From positions 310,001-374,000 of the forward strand of contig CAYOEM010000001.1 in NCBI GenBank assembly GCA_964402975.1: a stretch of DNA of 64,000 nucleotides. Direction: 5' to 3'. The position numbers and the translations under genes are program-made. This DNA is from CAMDKS01 sp964402975 (GTDB taxonomy: Bacteria; Bdellovibrionota_B; Oligoflexia; Oligoflexales; RGVZ01). Numbering within the stretch: position 1 is the first letter of the stretch; each line of letters begins with the position of its first letter. The notes under the pieces were generated by a model. The model made no database searches. It was not told where the DNA came from and saw only the letters and a list, made by a program, of their open reading frames with translations. Shown one piece after another: positions 8,392 through 14,820 of the stretch.

Positions 8392-9855
8392 TTACGGCGC
8401 AATTGTCCAACCAGCTGCAATACTCAACGGCCACTCGGATGCACTGGCGGCTACGAGCTGCACGGGGGATGAGCTTTGACTGGTCGACACGGTCGCACAG
8501 CTTGTTGGTGTACCGAATGAGTTAAAAGAACGATTTGTCCAAGTATCTGCGGACTTATTCATGACGATCAAGTTTGAAGCATTGTACTTAAGGCTAAATG
8601 TAGGAAGAGTTCCAAACAACGTCACTTCTCCATCTGGTTGATATGTTGATGCACGGACTATGTATGCCTGACCAGAACAATCACTAGACGTATAGTGTAG
8701 CTGGTCATAGTTCGCGTAATTGGAGCTTGGCCAAAAATAAACATCTAAAAGTTTGAGTATGCCGGGCGATACTGTGCTGTCTAATGATGGTACGTACTGA
8801 GTGCCACTCCATGTGGAAACGACGAGGCTCGATCGCGGACCAATATAAGCTGCATAAGCATTATTGGCCGTACTCTTCACCAAGTAGGTCAACGTCGTAT
8901 ATTGCCGGTTGGTCGCGTACATGCCCCAATCTAGCCGACTTTGCGTAAAAATGGAAATCACCTGTCCTACGACACTACCATCTGACTTTTTAAGCTTAAG
9001 ACTCGCTCCATCACACACATAAGATGTCTGAGAAACTTCGCCGGCATCAAGTACACCGCTACTATCGGTGTCAGGTCCAACGTCCAACTTTTTGCCACCA
9101 AATGGACAATTTGCTCCTGCTGTTTCAGATGACAACTTAATCAAAGAATTCTTACCGTTTGTTCCATTACTACCTGCAGCCCCCGCCGCTCCAGCCACGC
9201 CCTGCGCGCCTGCAGAACCGTGACAGACAAAACTCGTAGACTGCACTTCGCCGTCTTCAAGAGTGCCGTTACTATTGGCGTCAAGGCCTGATCTGACCTT
9301 ATTGCCACCACTTGCGCAGTTAGCGCCTGAGGCCTCAGACGTGACGGCCACAAGAGATGGCTTTCCTGTTACCCCAACACTACCTGCTGAGCCGTTACAA
9401 GCAAAACTTGTGGCTGTGACTTCGCTCACGTCAAGTTGTCCGTTGCTGTTTTGATCAAGACCACTTTGGATTTTCTGTCCACCAGCTGCGCAGTTGGTAC
9501 CGACCGTCTCAGAGGTGGTCAGAACAAGGCTATTCTTACCAGCGGCGCCGCTACCGCCGTCTGATCCCTTCAGATCAATCACATCCCACTGGTCGCTGTC
9601 TGCGCAGTAGCGAAACTTCTTCTCTGCCAAGACGTAGTAGCTCTTACCGCGTCTAGAATTATTACACGCTCCCAAGTCATCCGTCAGATTGACGATGGCA
9701 ATTTCGTTGTCGTCATCGGTGCTGCCCGACCTACTGCCGTTATCTTTGTCGTTAGTTTCTTTTTTAGGACCGCCACTGCCGCCGCTAGAGGGGCCCTTTT
9801 GACAAGACAAAAGCCCCGCAACTAGCAAGATCCCAATCATCTGAATTTTGAGCAT
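8392..9855 (-). CDS. Collagen-like/DUF7151-repeat lipoprotein
   Basis: 487 residues. The signal peptide ends in the lipobox LLSC. A Gly/Ser/Asp linker is followed by three ~48-residue repeats of the form SL..TSE..G.NC..GG.K...G.D.N..G.L...EV....C.G. Each has one Cys pair and a D-N-G calcium-site-like loop (DUF7151 type), and they are separated by collagen-like GxxG triplets. The C-terminal ~200 residues are unrelated, rich in Tyr, Ser and Thr, and possibly a beta-sandwich. Start at 9855 with GAGGTGAACT. A surface lipoprotein with a binding or adhesive role is likely. It sits between two array repeat positions, so it may be cassette cargo, though it is large. Confidence 0.8.
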   Translation of the reverse strand: MLKIQMIGILLVAGLLSCQKGPSSGGSGGPKKETNDKDNGSRSGSTDDDNEIAIVNLTDDLGACNNSRRGKSYYVLAEKKFRYCADSDQWDVIDLKGSDGGSGAAGKNSLVLTTSETVGTNCAAGGQKIQSGLDQNSNGQLDVSEVTATSFACNGSAGSVGVTGKPSLVAVTSEASGANCASGGNKVRSGLDANSNGTLEDGEVQSTSFVCHGSAGAQGVAGAAGAAGSNGTNGKNSLIKLSSETAGANCPFGGKKLDVGPDTDSSGVLDAGEVSQTSYVCDGASLKLKKSDGSVVGQVISIFTQSRLDWGMYATNRQYTTLTYLVKSTANNAYAAYIGPRSSLVVSTWSGTQYVPSLDSTVSPGILKLLDVYFWPSSNYANYDQLHYTSSDCSGQAYIVRASTYQPDGEVTLFGTLPTFSLKYNASNLIVMNKSADTWTNRSFNSFGTPTSCATVSTSQSSSPVQLVAASASEWPLSIAAGWTIAP

Positions 9856-9993
9856 AGTTCACCTCGGGTTGTCTCAGATGATTCGGCAGCTAGAAATCTT
9901 GCATGAGCGGAGTCCGCTGACGCGCTACAGAAATCCGCTCAGGCGGACAAACCTCGTTGCAAGCGTGATCGCGACAAAGTTAGGACTCAGCGT

Positions 9994-10257
9994 TCAGCTG
10001 ACTTTCAAACTTAGTTTTTCTTTGTTTATCTGGTCTTGTAGGGCTAGCTTCACCAGCCATTCGGCAGGCAGGTCTAGTTTTTTTGCAAATTCTTTTGCCA
10101 ATTTAATACTGACCGCAAAGCGGTCGTGCTCAATGTCGCACAAACGCTGCTTTGATATGCCCAGAAACTTGGCGAACTCTACCTGAGACAGTTCTTCCCC
10201 TAGTCGGTGTAGGCGAAGAAATTCGCCCAGCGAGTTAGCTTTTCGTTTAGTACTCAT
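9994..10257 (-). CDS. XRE HTH antitoxin-like protein
   Basis: 87 residues with a cro/C1-type HTH: SLGEFLRLHRLGEELSQ then FAKFLGISKQRLCDIE. The C-terminal part is AEWLVKLALQDQINKEKL. It is a clear paralogue of the protein at 48392, sharing ISKQ.LCDIE and the LALQ tail. Both are transcribed from promoters with the same layout. No full toxin gene lies upstream; only a 31-codon leader frame precedes it. Either an orphan antitoxin/repressor or the partner of that short frame. Its start codon lies in the 55 bp duplicated around the N gap. Confidence 0.75.
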   Translation of the reverse strand: MSTKRKANSLGEFLRLHRLGEELSQVEFAKFLGISKQRLCDIEHDRFAVSIKLAKEFAKKLDLPAEWLVKLALQDQINKEKLSLKVS

Positions 10258-10288
10258 GTTTATTGACCTCTAAAATCTCGATGATTTC

Positions 10289-10388
10289 NNNNNNNNNNNN
10301 NNNNNNNNNNNNNNNNNNNNNNNNNNNNNNNNNNNNNNNNNNNNNNNNNNNNNNNNNNNNNNNNNNNNNNNNNNNNNNNNNNNNNNNN
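10289..10388. other. Probably artificial gap (100 N)
   Basis: The 55 bases before the N run (10234-10288) are identical to the 55 bases after it (10389-10443). Two contigs that overlap by 55 bp but were padded with 100 N would look like this. If so, the promoter at 10516 reads straight into the HTH gene and nothing is missing. A true tandem repeat is the alternative. Confidence 0.85.
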
Positions 10389-10401
10389 GTTAGCTTTTCG
10401 T

Positions 10402-10497
10402 TTAGTACTCATGTTTATTGACCTCTAAAATCTCGATGATTTCATGTCGGCAACGATCTAATTGCTTTCCGGCGACGTTGGACAGAATAATTTTCAC
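10402..10497 (-). CDS. Short leader frame (31 codons)
   Basis: GTG at 10497 opens a 31-codon frame (begins VKIILSNVAGKQLD) lying between the promoter and the HTH start. It ends overlapping the HTH start codon by a few bases. The position is that of a toxin gene, but it is far too short for RelE/HigB. It may be a leader peptide, a decayed toxin or chance. The ribosome site is weak. Confidence 0.3.
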   Translation of the reverse strand: MKIILSNVAGKQLDRCRHEIIEILEVNKHEY

Positions 10498-10515
10498 CGA
10501 AGACCCGCCATGTCA

Positions 10516-10544
10516 TTAGTACGTATTTAATACGTACTTGTCAA
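10516..10544 (-). promoter_or_regulatory. Promoter with embedded 9-bp-arm operator
   Basis: TTGACA (reverse of 10539-10544), 17-bp spacer, TACTAA (reverse of 10516-10521). The spacer and -10 are covered by the perfect inverted repeat AGTACGTAT-TTA-ATACGTACT (10518-10538). The layout matches the promoter of the paralogous HTH gene at 48331-48359. Confidence 0.8.
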
Positions 10545-10685
10545 AAAGATAACACCAAAGGGACCCCCACACGTTAAATGATCCTTAGAGCGTCCGCGTG
10601 CGATTTAATGCATCCTCCTCCACGTCCCCGCCTGACATAGCCCCTACCGACAAGGCAGCTCAGCACAAGGGGAGGACCTAACCAC

Positions 10686-11714
10686 ATGAGCTGCCATAAA
10701 AAAACCCACCGACTGACTGCCCTCGGATGTCTGGTCCTACTGCCAGTCGTTATACTCACGCCTCCCTCAGACGATGCCTTAGCCTTTGGTGGTCTGGTCC
10801 GTGTCATTCAAAAACTCACCTCTGAACTTACCGAAGACGCCGGCCCCCTTGCCGCTCGCGCCTACCGCAGTTTTTCAAACGAGGCCACCCAAGCTATCGT
10901 TACACGGACAGCCATTAGACTGACGACTCCTCACATTGATGACATAAAAGAATTCTTCAAAGACTCTCCTCGCCTAGACTTACCTGTAAAAGATAGTGAA
11001 TACGCAAAACTTCCCATTCCTAAGTCTGTGGACTTAAGGCCCTTTGCAGGTCCCGTTCGCAGTCAAGGAGAGGAAGGCAACTGCACGGCTTTTGCCATCG
11101 CGGCGGCCATGGAAGTTTCCATTGCCGTGAAACAGTCACGCGCCGTGCAACTTTCCGAAAGACACATTTGGTCCTACTACCAAGAGCCGTCTTTGTTCGA
11201 TGCTTTTAAGACACTGCCAGGCAAATGGATTGCTCCACTAGACGTCTGGCCCTACGAAAGCAAACGTCCCAAAAAGCAAACCACCACCCGTGGAGCAGTG
11301 CTTCGAGGTCAACCAGAAGGATTTTCCCTCACCACGGCCACCGATGCTTTAAAAATCCTAGCCACTAATAAACCCATCATGCTTGGCCTTGAAGTCACAG
11401 AAAGCTTCCAAAACCGTCCTTCAAAAGATCACCCAAACGACGGACTCATCCCCGTAAATCTCACTGGAAAACCTGAAGCTGCCACCGGAGCTCACGCCGT
11501 CACAGTCCTTGGCTATAAAATTGACGGGCAGTTTGCCGGCGGAGGATATTTCATCTTCCGCAACAGCTGGAGCAGCAAGTGGGGCGCGCGGGGTTATGGT
11601 TATTTACCGTTTGCCTGGTGCAAACAATACATCTGCTCAGCCTACACGTTAAAAGACGTCACGTGGGAAGAAGGCACTCGCACCATCACGGTGGGGCCTA
11701 AAGGGGAGACGTGA
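10686..11714 (+). CDS. Papain-family (C1) cysteine protease, exported
   Basis: 342 residues with an N-terminal hydrophobic export signal and a ~80-residue propeptide-like segment. The C1 core opens with VDLRPFAGPVRSQG. The catalytic Cys is Cys133 in EGNCTAF, where typical papains have GSCWAF, so the oxyanion Gln (SQG) and Cys are kept but the usual Ser-Cys-Trp is changed. The active His is in GAHAVTVLGY and the Asn in RNSWSSKWG. GGGGAGGACC stands before the ATG. It is on the plus strand, against the direction of the array, so it may be a reversed cassette. A second C1 protease lies at 60992. Confidence 0.8.
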   Translation: MSCHKKTHRLTALGCLVLLPVVILTPPSDDALAFGGLVRVIQKLTSELTEDAGPLAARAYRSFSNEATQAIVTRTAIRLTTPHIDDIKEFFKDSPRLDLPVKDSEYAKLPIPKSVDLRPFAGPVRSQGEEGNCTAFAIAAAMEVSIAVKQSRAVQLSERHIWSYYQEPSLFDAFKTLPGKWIAPLDVWPYESKRPKKQTTTRGAVLRGQPEGFSLTTATDALKILATNKPIMLGLEVTESFQNRPSKDHPNDGLIPVNLTGKPEAATGAHAVTVLGYKIDGQFAGGGYFIFRNSWSSKWGARGYGYLPFAWCKQYICSAYTLKDVTWEEGTRTITVGPKGET

Positions 11715-11734
11715 TCACTTGCGACAACTGTGAC

Positions 11735-11774
11735 AAACTGCGACGTCGGCAGTTCTGGTTTTGGGGCAGCGACT
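11735..11774 (-). repeat. Array repeat copy 3
   Basis: Minus strand: AGTCGCTGCCCCAAAACC, then AACTGCCGACGTCGCAGTT. The AACTGC/GCAGTT arms can pair. It ends 11 bp 3' of the BrnA-like stop. Confidence 0.75.
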
Positions 11775-11785
11775 AATATTAGGAT

Positions 11786-12034
11786 TTACGAAACGCGCAG
11801 CTTCTTAAGAAGCTCAACCGTGCTCAGCTCAATGAGCTCACCATTCACAAACTGATGCAAAACGCTACAGACCAAGGTCTGATAAGGTAAACCCTTCTTG
11901 TCTGCTTCGGTCTTAAGAGCCGCAAGAACGCCCGCGTCAAGACGAAGACTAATCGGTACTTTCACTGCACTAGCATCAACTTTGACCTTGCCAGGTCTTT
12001 TGGTGAGCTTTTTGAGATTATAGTCCTTTTTCAT
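11786..12034 (-). CDS. brnA: BrnA-like antitoxin (orphaned)
   Basis: 82 residues, starting MKKDYNLKKL like the intact antitoxin at 52794 (MKKQYNFSKM). The ribbon-helix-helix part is ISLRLDAGVLAALKTEADKKG, then LPYQTLVCSVLHQFVNGEL. It should bind the operator at 12144-12155 and repress its own synthesis. The gene upstream that should encode BrnT retains only its two ends, so this antitoxin survives without its toxin. Confidence 0.8.
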   Translation of the reverse strand: MKKDYNLKKLTKRPGKVKVDASAVKVPISLRLDAGVLAALKTEADKKGLPYQTLVCSVLHQFVNGELIELSTVELLKKLRVS

Positions 12035-12126
12035 AGTCGTCTCTTTCCTTTTTTTGTCTCCTCAAACCACACGCCGTGTTTTCGGTAATTGCACAAATTT
12101 TTGAGCTCATCCCACTGGTAAACCAT
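12018..12126 (-). pseudogene. brnT: brnT toxin with out-of-frame internal deletion
   Basis: ATG at 12126 opens with MVYQWDELKNLCNYRKHGVW then FEE, the first ~23 residues of a BrnT (compare FQWDTTKN...KHGIWFEEA at 52529). The sequence then jumps directly to a BrnT C-terminus, KKERDDYEKGL and TAA, but in another frame. As it stands the frame stops at 12031. The ancestral stop overlaps the antitoxin ATG by 17 nt, exactly the overlap of the intact pair at 52794-52810. The deletion removed about 55-60 codons and the reading frame. Confidence 0.8.
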
Positions 12127-12143
12127 GGGAGCATATCACTACA

Positions 12144-12175
12144 TTGTATATACAAAGTGAACGGACGTTTATCAA
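12144..12175 (-). promoter_or_regulatory. brnTA promoter with operator
   Basis: TTGATA (reverse of 12170-12175), 17-bp spacer, TATATA (12147-12152). The 12-bp perfect palindrome TTGTATATACAA (12144-12155) overlaps the -10. Preserved in front of the deleted brnT. Confidence 0.7.
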
Positions 12176-12228
12176 GGCCAATCAAATGTCTTAAGCCCGT
12201 CTCCCCGCCAAAACATCAAAACCACCCC

Positions 12229-12264
12229 ACTCCAACGTCGGAGTAATGGTTTCAGAGCAGACAT
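12229..12264 (-). repeat. Array repeat copy 4
   Basis: Minus strand: ATGTCTGCTCTGAAACCA, TT, ACTCCGACGTTGGAGT. A flanking TGGTTTTG can pair with GAAACCA, giving a two-part stem. It lies 12 bp 3' of the antitoxin stop. Confidence 0.8.
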
Positions 12265-12275
12265 GTCTCTTAGAT

Positions 12276-12521
12276 TTAAGCCGACCGTTTTCTGCGTTCT
12301 TCTTCCAGCTTTTGGATCAGCCATATTTTAATCAAAGGCTGCCGGGAGACTCCGGCGCGGGCGGCTTCTTTGTCGAGTTCGTTGAGAAGCCATTCTGGTA
12401 GATCAAGATTGACCTTTCGAATCTGGGGCTCTTTGACCACGCCACTTGTGATAAACAATTCGCCTAAGTCAGAACGATCAAGATGCTGGTCCATGGATTT
12501 GGTCGACTTAAAGGTCTTCAT
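12276..12521 (-). CDS. BrnA/CopG-like antitoxin
   Basis: Probably 81 residues from ATG 12521 (MKTFKSTKSMDQHLDR), which has AAAGG upstream and overlaps the toxin gene by 14 nt. An upstream in-frame ATG at 12569 is possible. The C-terminal ribbon-helix-helix-like region is IRKVNLDLPEWLLNELDKEA then GVSRQPLIKIWLIQKLEEE. It partners the BrnT encoded immediately upstream and should repress the module. Its N-terminus resembles antitoxins of BrnT modules outside the MKK..YN subgroup. Confidence 0.75.
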   Translation of the reverse strand: MKTFKSTKSMDQHLDRSDLGELFITSGVVKEPQIRKVNLDLPEWLLNELDKEAARAGVSRQPLIKIWLIQKLEEERRKRSA

Positions 12522-12807
12522 GGCTGCCTTTACTTTGGATTTTTTGGAAATAGGCCTTTGCCTCACCATCTCGCGCCCTCCTAACCGATATAAACCGGAT
12601 TTTGTCTCTTCGCATGGTCCAGATGGCCGTGTAAACGCTCTCACCAATTACACCCAACGTGGCACCTCGAGACTCGCCGTTTTCTGATCTAGCAATCTCA
12701 GTCACGTCGACCGTCACCCTCGTCCAAATCATGACGGCTTCTTCAAAACTAATGCCATGCTTAACAAAATTGGCAGCCGACTTCAACTCATTCCACTCAA
12801 AAACCAT
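12508..12807 (-). CDS. brnT: BrnT-family RNase toxin
   Basis: 99 residues, opening MVFEWNELKSAANFVKHGIS then FEEA, the BrnT signature, and ending FISVRRARDGEAKAYFQ, the family's RxxSxRxA catalytic segment. BrnT is a small ribonuclease fold that blocks growth by cleaving RNA when not bound by BrnA. The C-terminus is a little longer than usual. The frame is undamaged, so the module seems functional. A candidate promoter TTGATA-N17-GATATA (reverse of roughly 12829-12857) lies just upstream. Confidence 0.8.
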   Translation of the reverse strand: MVFEWNELKSAANFVKHGISFEEAVMIWTRVTVDVTEIARSENGESRGATLGVIGESVYTAIWTMRRDKIRFISVRRARDGEAKAYFQKIQSKGSHEDL

Positions 12808-12860
12808 ACCTAAAATATACCTTTTTCATATATCTGGTCACTTGGCAGCTCTATCAACAT

Positions 12861-12901
12861 ACAAAAAAGAAAGCCCGTCTGGGTCGGTTTTCCAGACAGG
12901 C
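12861..12901 (-). terminator. Terminator-like hairpin upstream of brnT
   Basis: On the minus strand GCCTGTCTGG and CCAGACGGGC form a 10-bp stem with one mismatch, followed by CTTTCTTTTTTG. It would block read-through into the brnT module from the neighbouring cassette. Confidence 0.6.
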
Positions 12902-12934
12902 GCGCGCGTTTCTATTGTTGCACTGAAAGTCGGA

Positions 12935-12970
12935 ACTCACTCGTCGGCAGTCATGGTTTCATGCCAGTCA
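12935..12970 (-). repeat. Array repeat copy 5
   Basis: Minus strand: TGACTGGCATGAAACCA, TG, ACTGCCGACGAGTGAGT. It lies on the array-3' side of the plus-strand RelE-like/HTH module, so that module is a reversed cassette. Confidence 0.65.
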
Positions 12971-13076
12971 AAGACAAATGATATGACCGACCTGATTTCA
13001 TTTATATGCAGTGATAATGAGGGTATTACCGTTTGGGCCAACGGCTCCCAACACGGGAGGCTTTCGAAGTAATCTT

Positions 13077-13112
13077 TTGGCTAGAACTTATATTAGCATA
13101 TATGCTAATATA
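13077..13112 (+). promoter_or_regulatory. Promoter covered by 24-bp perfect palindrome
   Basis: TTGGCT (13077-13082), 16-bp spacer, TATATG (13099-13104). Positions 13089-13112 are a perfect 24-bp palindrome centred between 13100 and 13101; its left half is TATATTAGCATA. Likely operator for the downstream HTH antitoxin. Confidence 0.7.
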
Positions 13113-13119
13113 GAAACGG

Positions 13120-13505
13120 ATGACCGTGATCGGTAGAGTCCCAGCGTCAAAGCCCGTCTACAACGGGCGACATCTGCGTCTTGAGTTTTATCAAAGCTCT
13201 GACGGAACCGTGCCGGCAGAAGAGTGGCTGGAATCGCAAACAATCAAGGTCCAACAAAAGTTTGCTGCCATATTTGCGTGGATTGGGGATCACGGGAGAA
13301 TTTTTAACGAGGAAAAGTTTAAGCATTTGACGGGATCTGATCAGATTTTTGAGTTCAAGGTAAATGCAGCAGGGTTCTCTGCTTCTTTCTTGCAGGTGGG
13401 CGGCTGGTTTTGACTCATGGATTTATCAAAAAAAGCAACAAGACTCCAAAAGCTGAAATCGAGCGAGCTGAGTCCATTAAATCTGATTTTATGAGGCGCA
13501 AATGA
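13120..13505 (+). pseudogene. RelE/HigB (Gp49-like) toxin with frameshift
   Basis: From ATG 13120 the frame reads LRLEFYQSSDGTVPAEEWLE, the phage-derived Gp49/HigB start, to FKVNAAG and then goes off track, stopping at 13413. One base missing near 13368-13373 restores RVLCFFLAGGRLVLTHGF then IKKSNKTPKAEIERA, the diagnostic C-terminal half of this family. That frame ends at TGA 13503-13505 and overlaps the antitoxin ATG (ATGA). It is a toxin inactivated by a 1-nt deletion. A programmed frameshift or sequencing error is the alternative. Confidence 0.8.
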
Positions 13506-13819
13506 AAATAAGGAAATTAAAATCAAAACAAAAACCCTGGATTGAGAAGAAGCTTGCCGATAAAAATTTTCGTCAAGGCTTTATGGATGAATACGCCAAG
13601 GTTTCCATAGGCGAGCAACTATACGCACTCCGTCTCCGGGCCAACATGACCCAAGCCGCCGTCGCCAAGAAGGTCGGCACGACAGCCTCAGCCATCAGCC
13701 GCTACGAAAACGCGGACTATGACCGGTACGAGCTTAAAACTCTCAGAAAAATCGTCGAGGCCTGCAGCGGCAAACTTAACATCATCGTCTCCCCCGTCAT
13801 CGATGACGACGCCGCCTGA
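13502..13819 (+). CDS. HTH antitoxin of the RelE-like module
   Basis: 105 residues. The N-terminal KPWIEKKLADKNFRQGFMDE is typical of antitoxins paired with Gp49-type toxins. An XRE HTH follows (IGEQLYALRLRANMTQAAVA, KKVGTTASAISRYEN), then LRKIVEACSGKLNIIV. ATG overlaps the last codon of the frameshifted toxin, indicating translational coupling in the original operon. The 24-bp palindrome upstream is its likely operator. The antitoxin is intact although its toxin is not. Confidence 0.8.
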   Translation: MKIRKLKSKQKPWIEKKLADKNFRQGFMDEYAKVSIGEQLYALRLRANMTQAAVAKKVGTTASAISRYENADYDRYELKTLRKIVEACSGKLNIIVSPVIDDDAA

Positions 13820-13870
13820 AACATGACCACCCAAACTACAGTCGCTTAGGATACTTCAACACACAAACCC

Positions 13871-13899
13871 ACTCCGAGTAAGGGTTTCGGGGCGGACAT
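13871..13899 (-). repeat. Array repeat copy 6 (short)
   Basis: Minus strand: ATGTCCGCCCCGAAACCC, TT, ACTCGGAGT, then GGGTTTG. The central GACGTT is deleted, and AAACCC/GGGTTT plus ACTC/GAGT give a clean hairpin. It lies 17 bp 3' of the HTH antitoxin stop. Confidence 0.75.
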
Positions 13900-13915
13900 G
13901 TTTTGCGTTCTATCT

Positions 13916-14242
13916 TTACGCTGTACGCTTTTTCTTTGATGGTTTTGGCTCTACCGAGAGCTTTAGTCCCATCGTGTGAAGTAACTTTGATAGGGTTTCT
14001 ATTTTGGGGTTGCCTGATTTTGAGAGAGTTTTATAGAGGCTCTCACGACCAAGGTCAGATTTTTTTGAAATAGTTGCAAAGCCGTGAGCTGCGGCCACGT
14101 GCCGTAAGGCTAGCAAAAATACCTCAACCGTATGTCCGTCGTAGTCTGCTAAGTGGGCGTTTAGATATTCGGCCGCGTAGCTGGGGTCCTTGAGGCGCTC
14201 GTGAAGACCTTCTTCGTAGGGTGTAGGCTTTTTCTTTGGCAT
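13916..14242 (-). CDS. HTH antitoxin (HigA-like, addiction module family)
   Basis: 108 residues from ATG 14242, one base after the toxin stop (TGA-C-ATG). YEEGLHERLKDPSYAAEYLN is the standard opening of antitoxins partnering the RelE-type 'addiction killer' toxins. It is followed by an HTH-like segment (KKSDLGRESLYKTLSKSGNP) and KIETLSKLLHTMGLKLSVEP. It should neutralise the toxin at 14244 and bind TGTATC-N6-GATACA upstream. Intact. Confidence 0.85.
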   Translation of the reverse strand: MPKKKPTPYEEGLHERLKDPSYAAEYLNAHLADYDGHTVEVFLLALRHVAAAHGFATISKKSDLGRESLYKTLSKSGNPKIETLSKLLHTMGLKLSVEPKPSKKKRTA

Positions 14243-14243
14243 G

Positions 14244-14600
14244 TCACGTCTCCATGTATTCAGACCAGTATCTCTGGGCACGTTTTATATCGGTCGACTG
14301 CGACTTCTTGGTGCCACCGATCAATAAGACCACGACCTTTCTATCGTCTTCTCCGAAGTACACACGGTAGCCTGGTCCAAAGTCTATTTTTAGCTCTTTT
14401 ACACCCTTGCCAACGGACTTCGCATCTCCGAATAGTCCCACATGTATTCTGGTCAATCTAGCCTCTATGATCGCGGCAGCTTTAAGATCTTTGATACCTT
14501 GCAACCACTTCCGAAACGGCACTCGACCCCGTGGGTCAACGTACTCGACGATGTCCCAAGGCGTGGCCCGCATAATGAAAATCTTTTCACGATCCGTCAT
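14244..14600 (-). CDS. RelE/ParE-superfamily toxin (addiction-module killer type)
   Basis: 118 residues from ATG 14600, or 109 from ATG 14573. The latter matches the family start (MRATPWDIVEYVDPRG, VPFRKWLQGI). The core is VKELKIDFGPGYRVYFGEDD, then VVVLLIGGTKKSQSTDIKRA, the conserved GxGYRVYF and LLxGGxKxxQxxDIxxA blocks. Acts in the cytoplasm, probably on ribosome-bound mRNA. Complete and paired with an intact antitoxin, so it is one of the few RelE-type modules here that looks alive. Confidence 0.85.
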   Translation of the reverse strand: MTDREKIFIMRATPWDIVEYVDPRGRVPFRKWLQGIKDLKAAAIIEARLTRIHVGLFGDAKSVGKGVKELKIDFGPGYRVYFGEDDRKVVVLLIGGTKKSQSTDIKRAQRYWSEYMET

Positions 14601-14611
14601 GCAAACCTACT

Positions 14612-14643
14612 TGTATCCTACTAGATACATTTTGATTGGGCAA
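14612..14643 (-). promoter_or_regulatory. TA promoter with operator
   Basis: TTGCCC (reverse of 14638-14643), 17-bp spacer, TAGGAT (reverse of 14615-14620). TGTATC-N6-GATACA (14612-14629) overlaps the -10. Confidence 0.65.
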
Positions 14644-14769
14644 GTTTTTTCACATTCCGCGAAGGCTTAGACAGGCCACGCAGAAGCTCTTATATAGAAA
14701 AAGACCCGTGTACGGGTCAGACATCATTTAATTACGAGAAAGTGTCTCTAGGGACAAACCACACCATTG

Positions 14770-14806
14770 ACTCCAACGTCGGCAGTTCGGGTTTCGGCGC
14801 AACTAT
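14770..14806 (-). repeat. Array repeat copy 7
   Basis: Minus strand: ATAGTTGCGCCGAAACCC, then AACTGCCGACGTTGGAGT. GGTTTG follows 9 bp further on and can pair with GAAACC. It lies 15 bp 3' of the AbiEii stop. Confidence 0.75.
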
Positions 14807-14820
14807 GAAGGAACGAACAC

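Noticed and set aside
10443..10510. Possible extra array repeat near ATGTCGGCAACG...GGCGACGTTGGAC
   Set aside because: The left block and centre are too diverged, and it lies in a leader rather than after a stop codon.
12522..12647. N-terminal extension of the BrnA-like antitoxin to 12647
   Set aside because: It would overlap the toxin gene by ~140 nt; ATG 12521 has a ribosome site and the usual short overlap.
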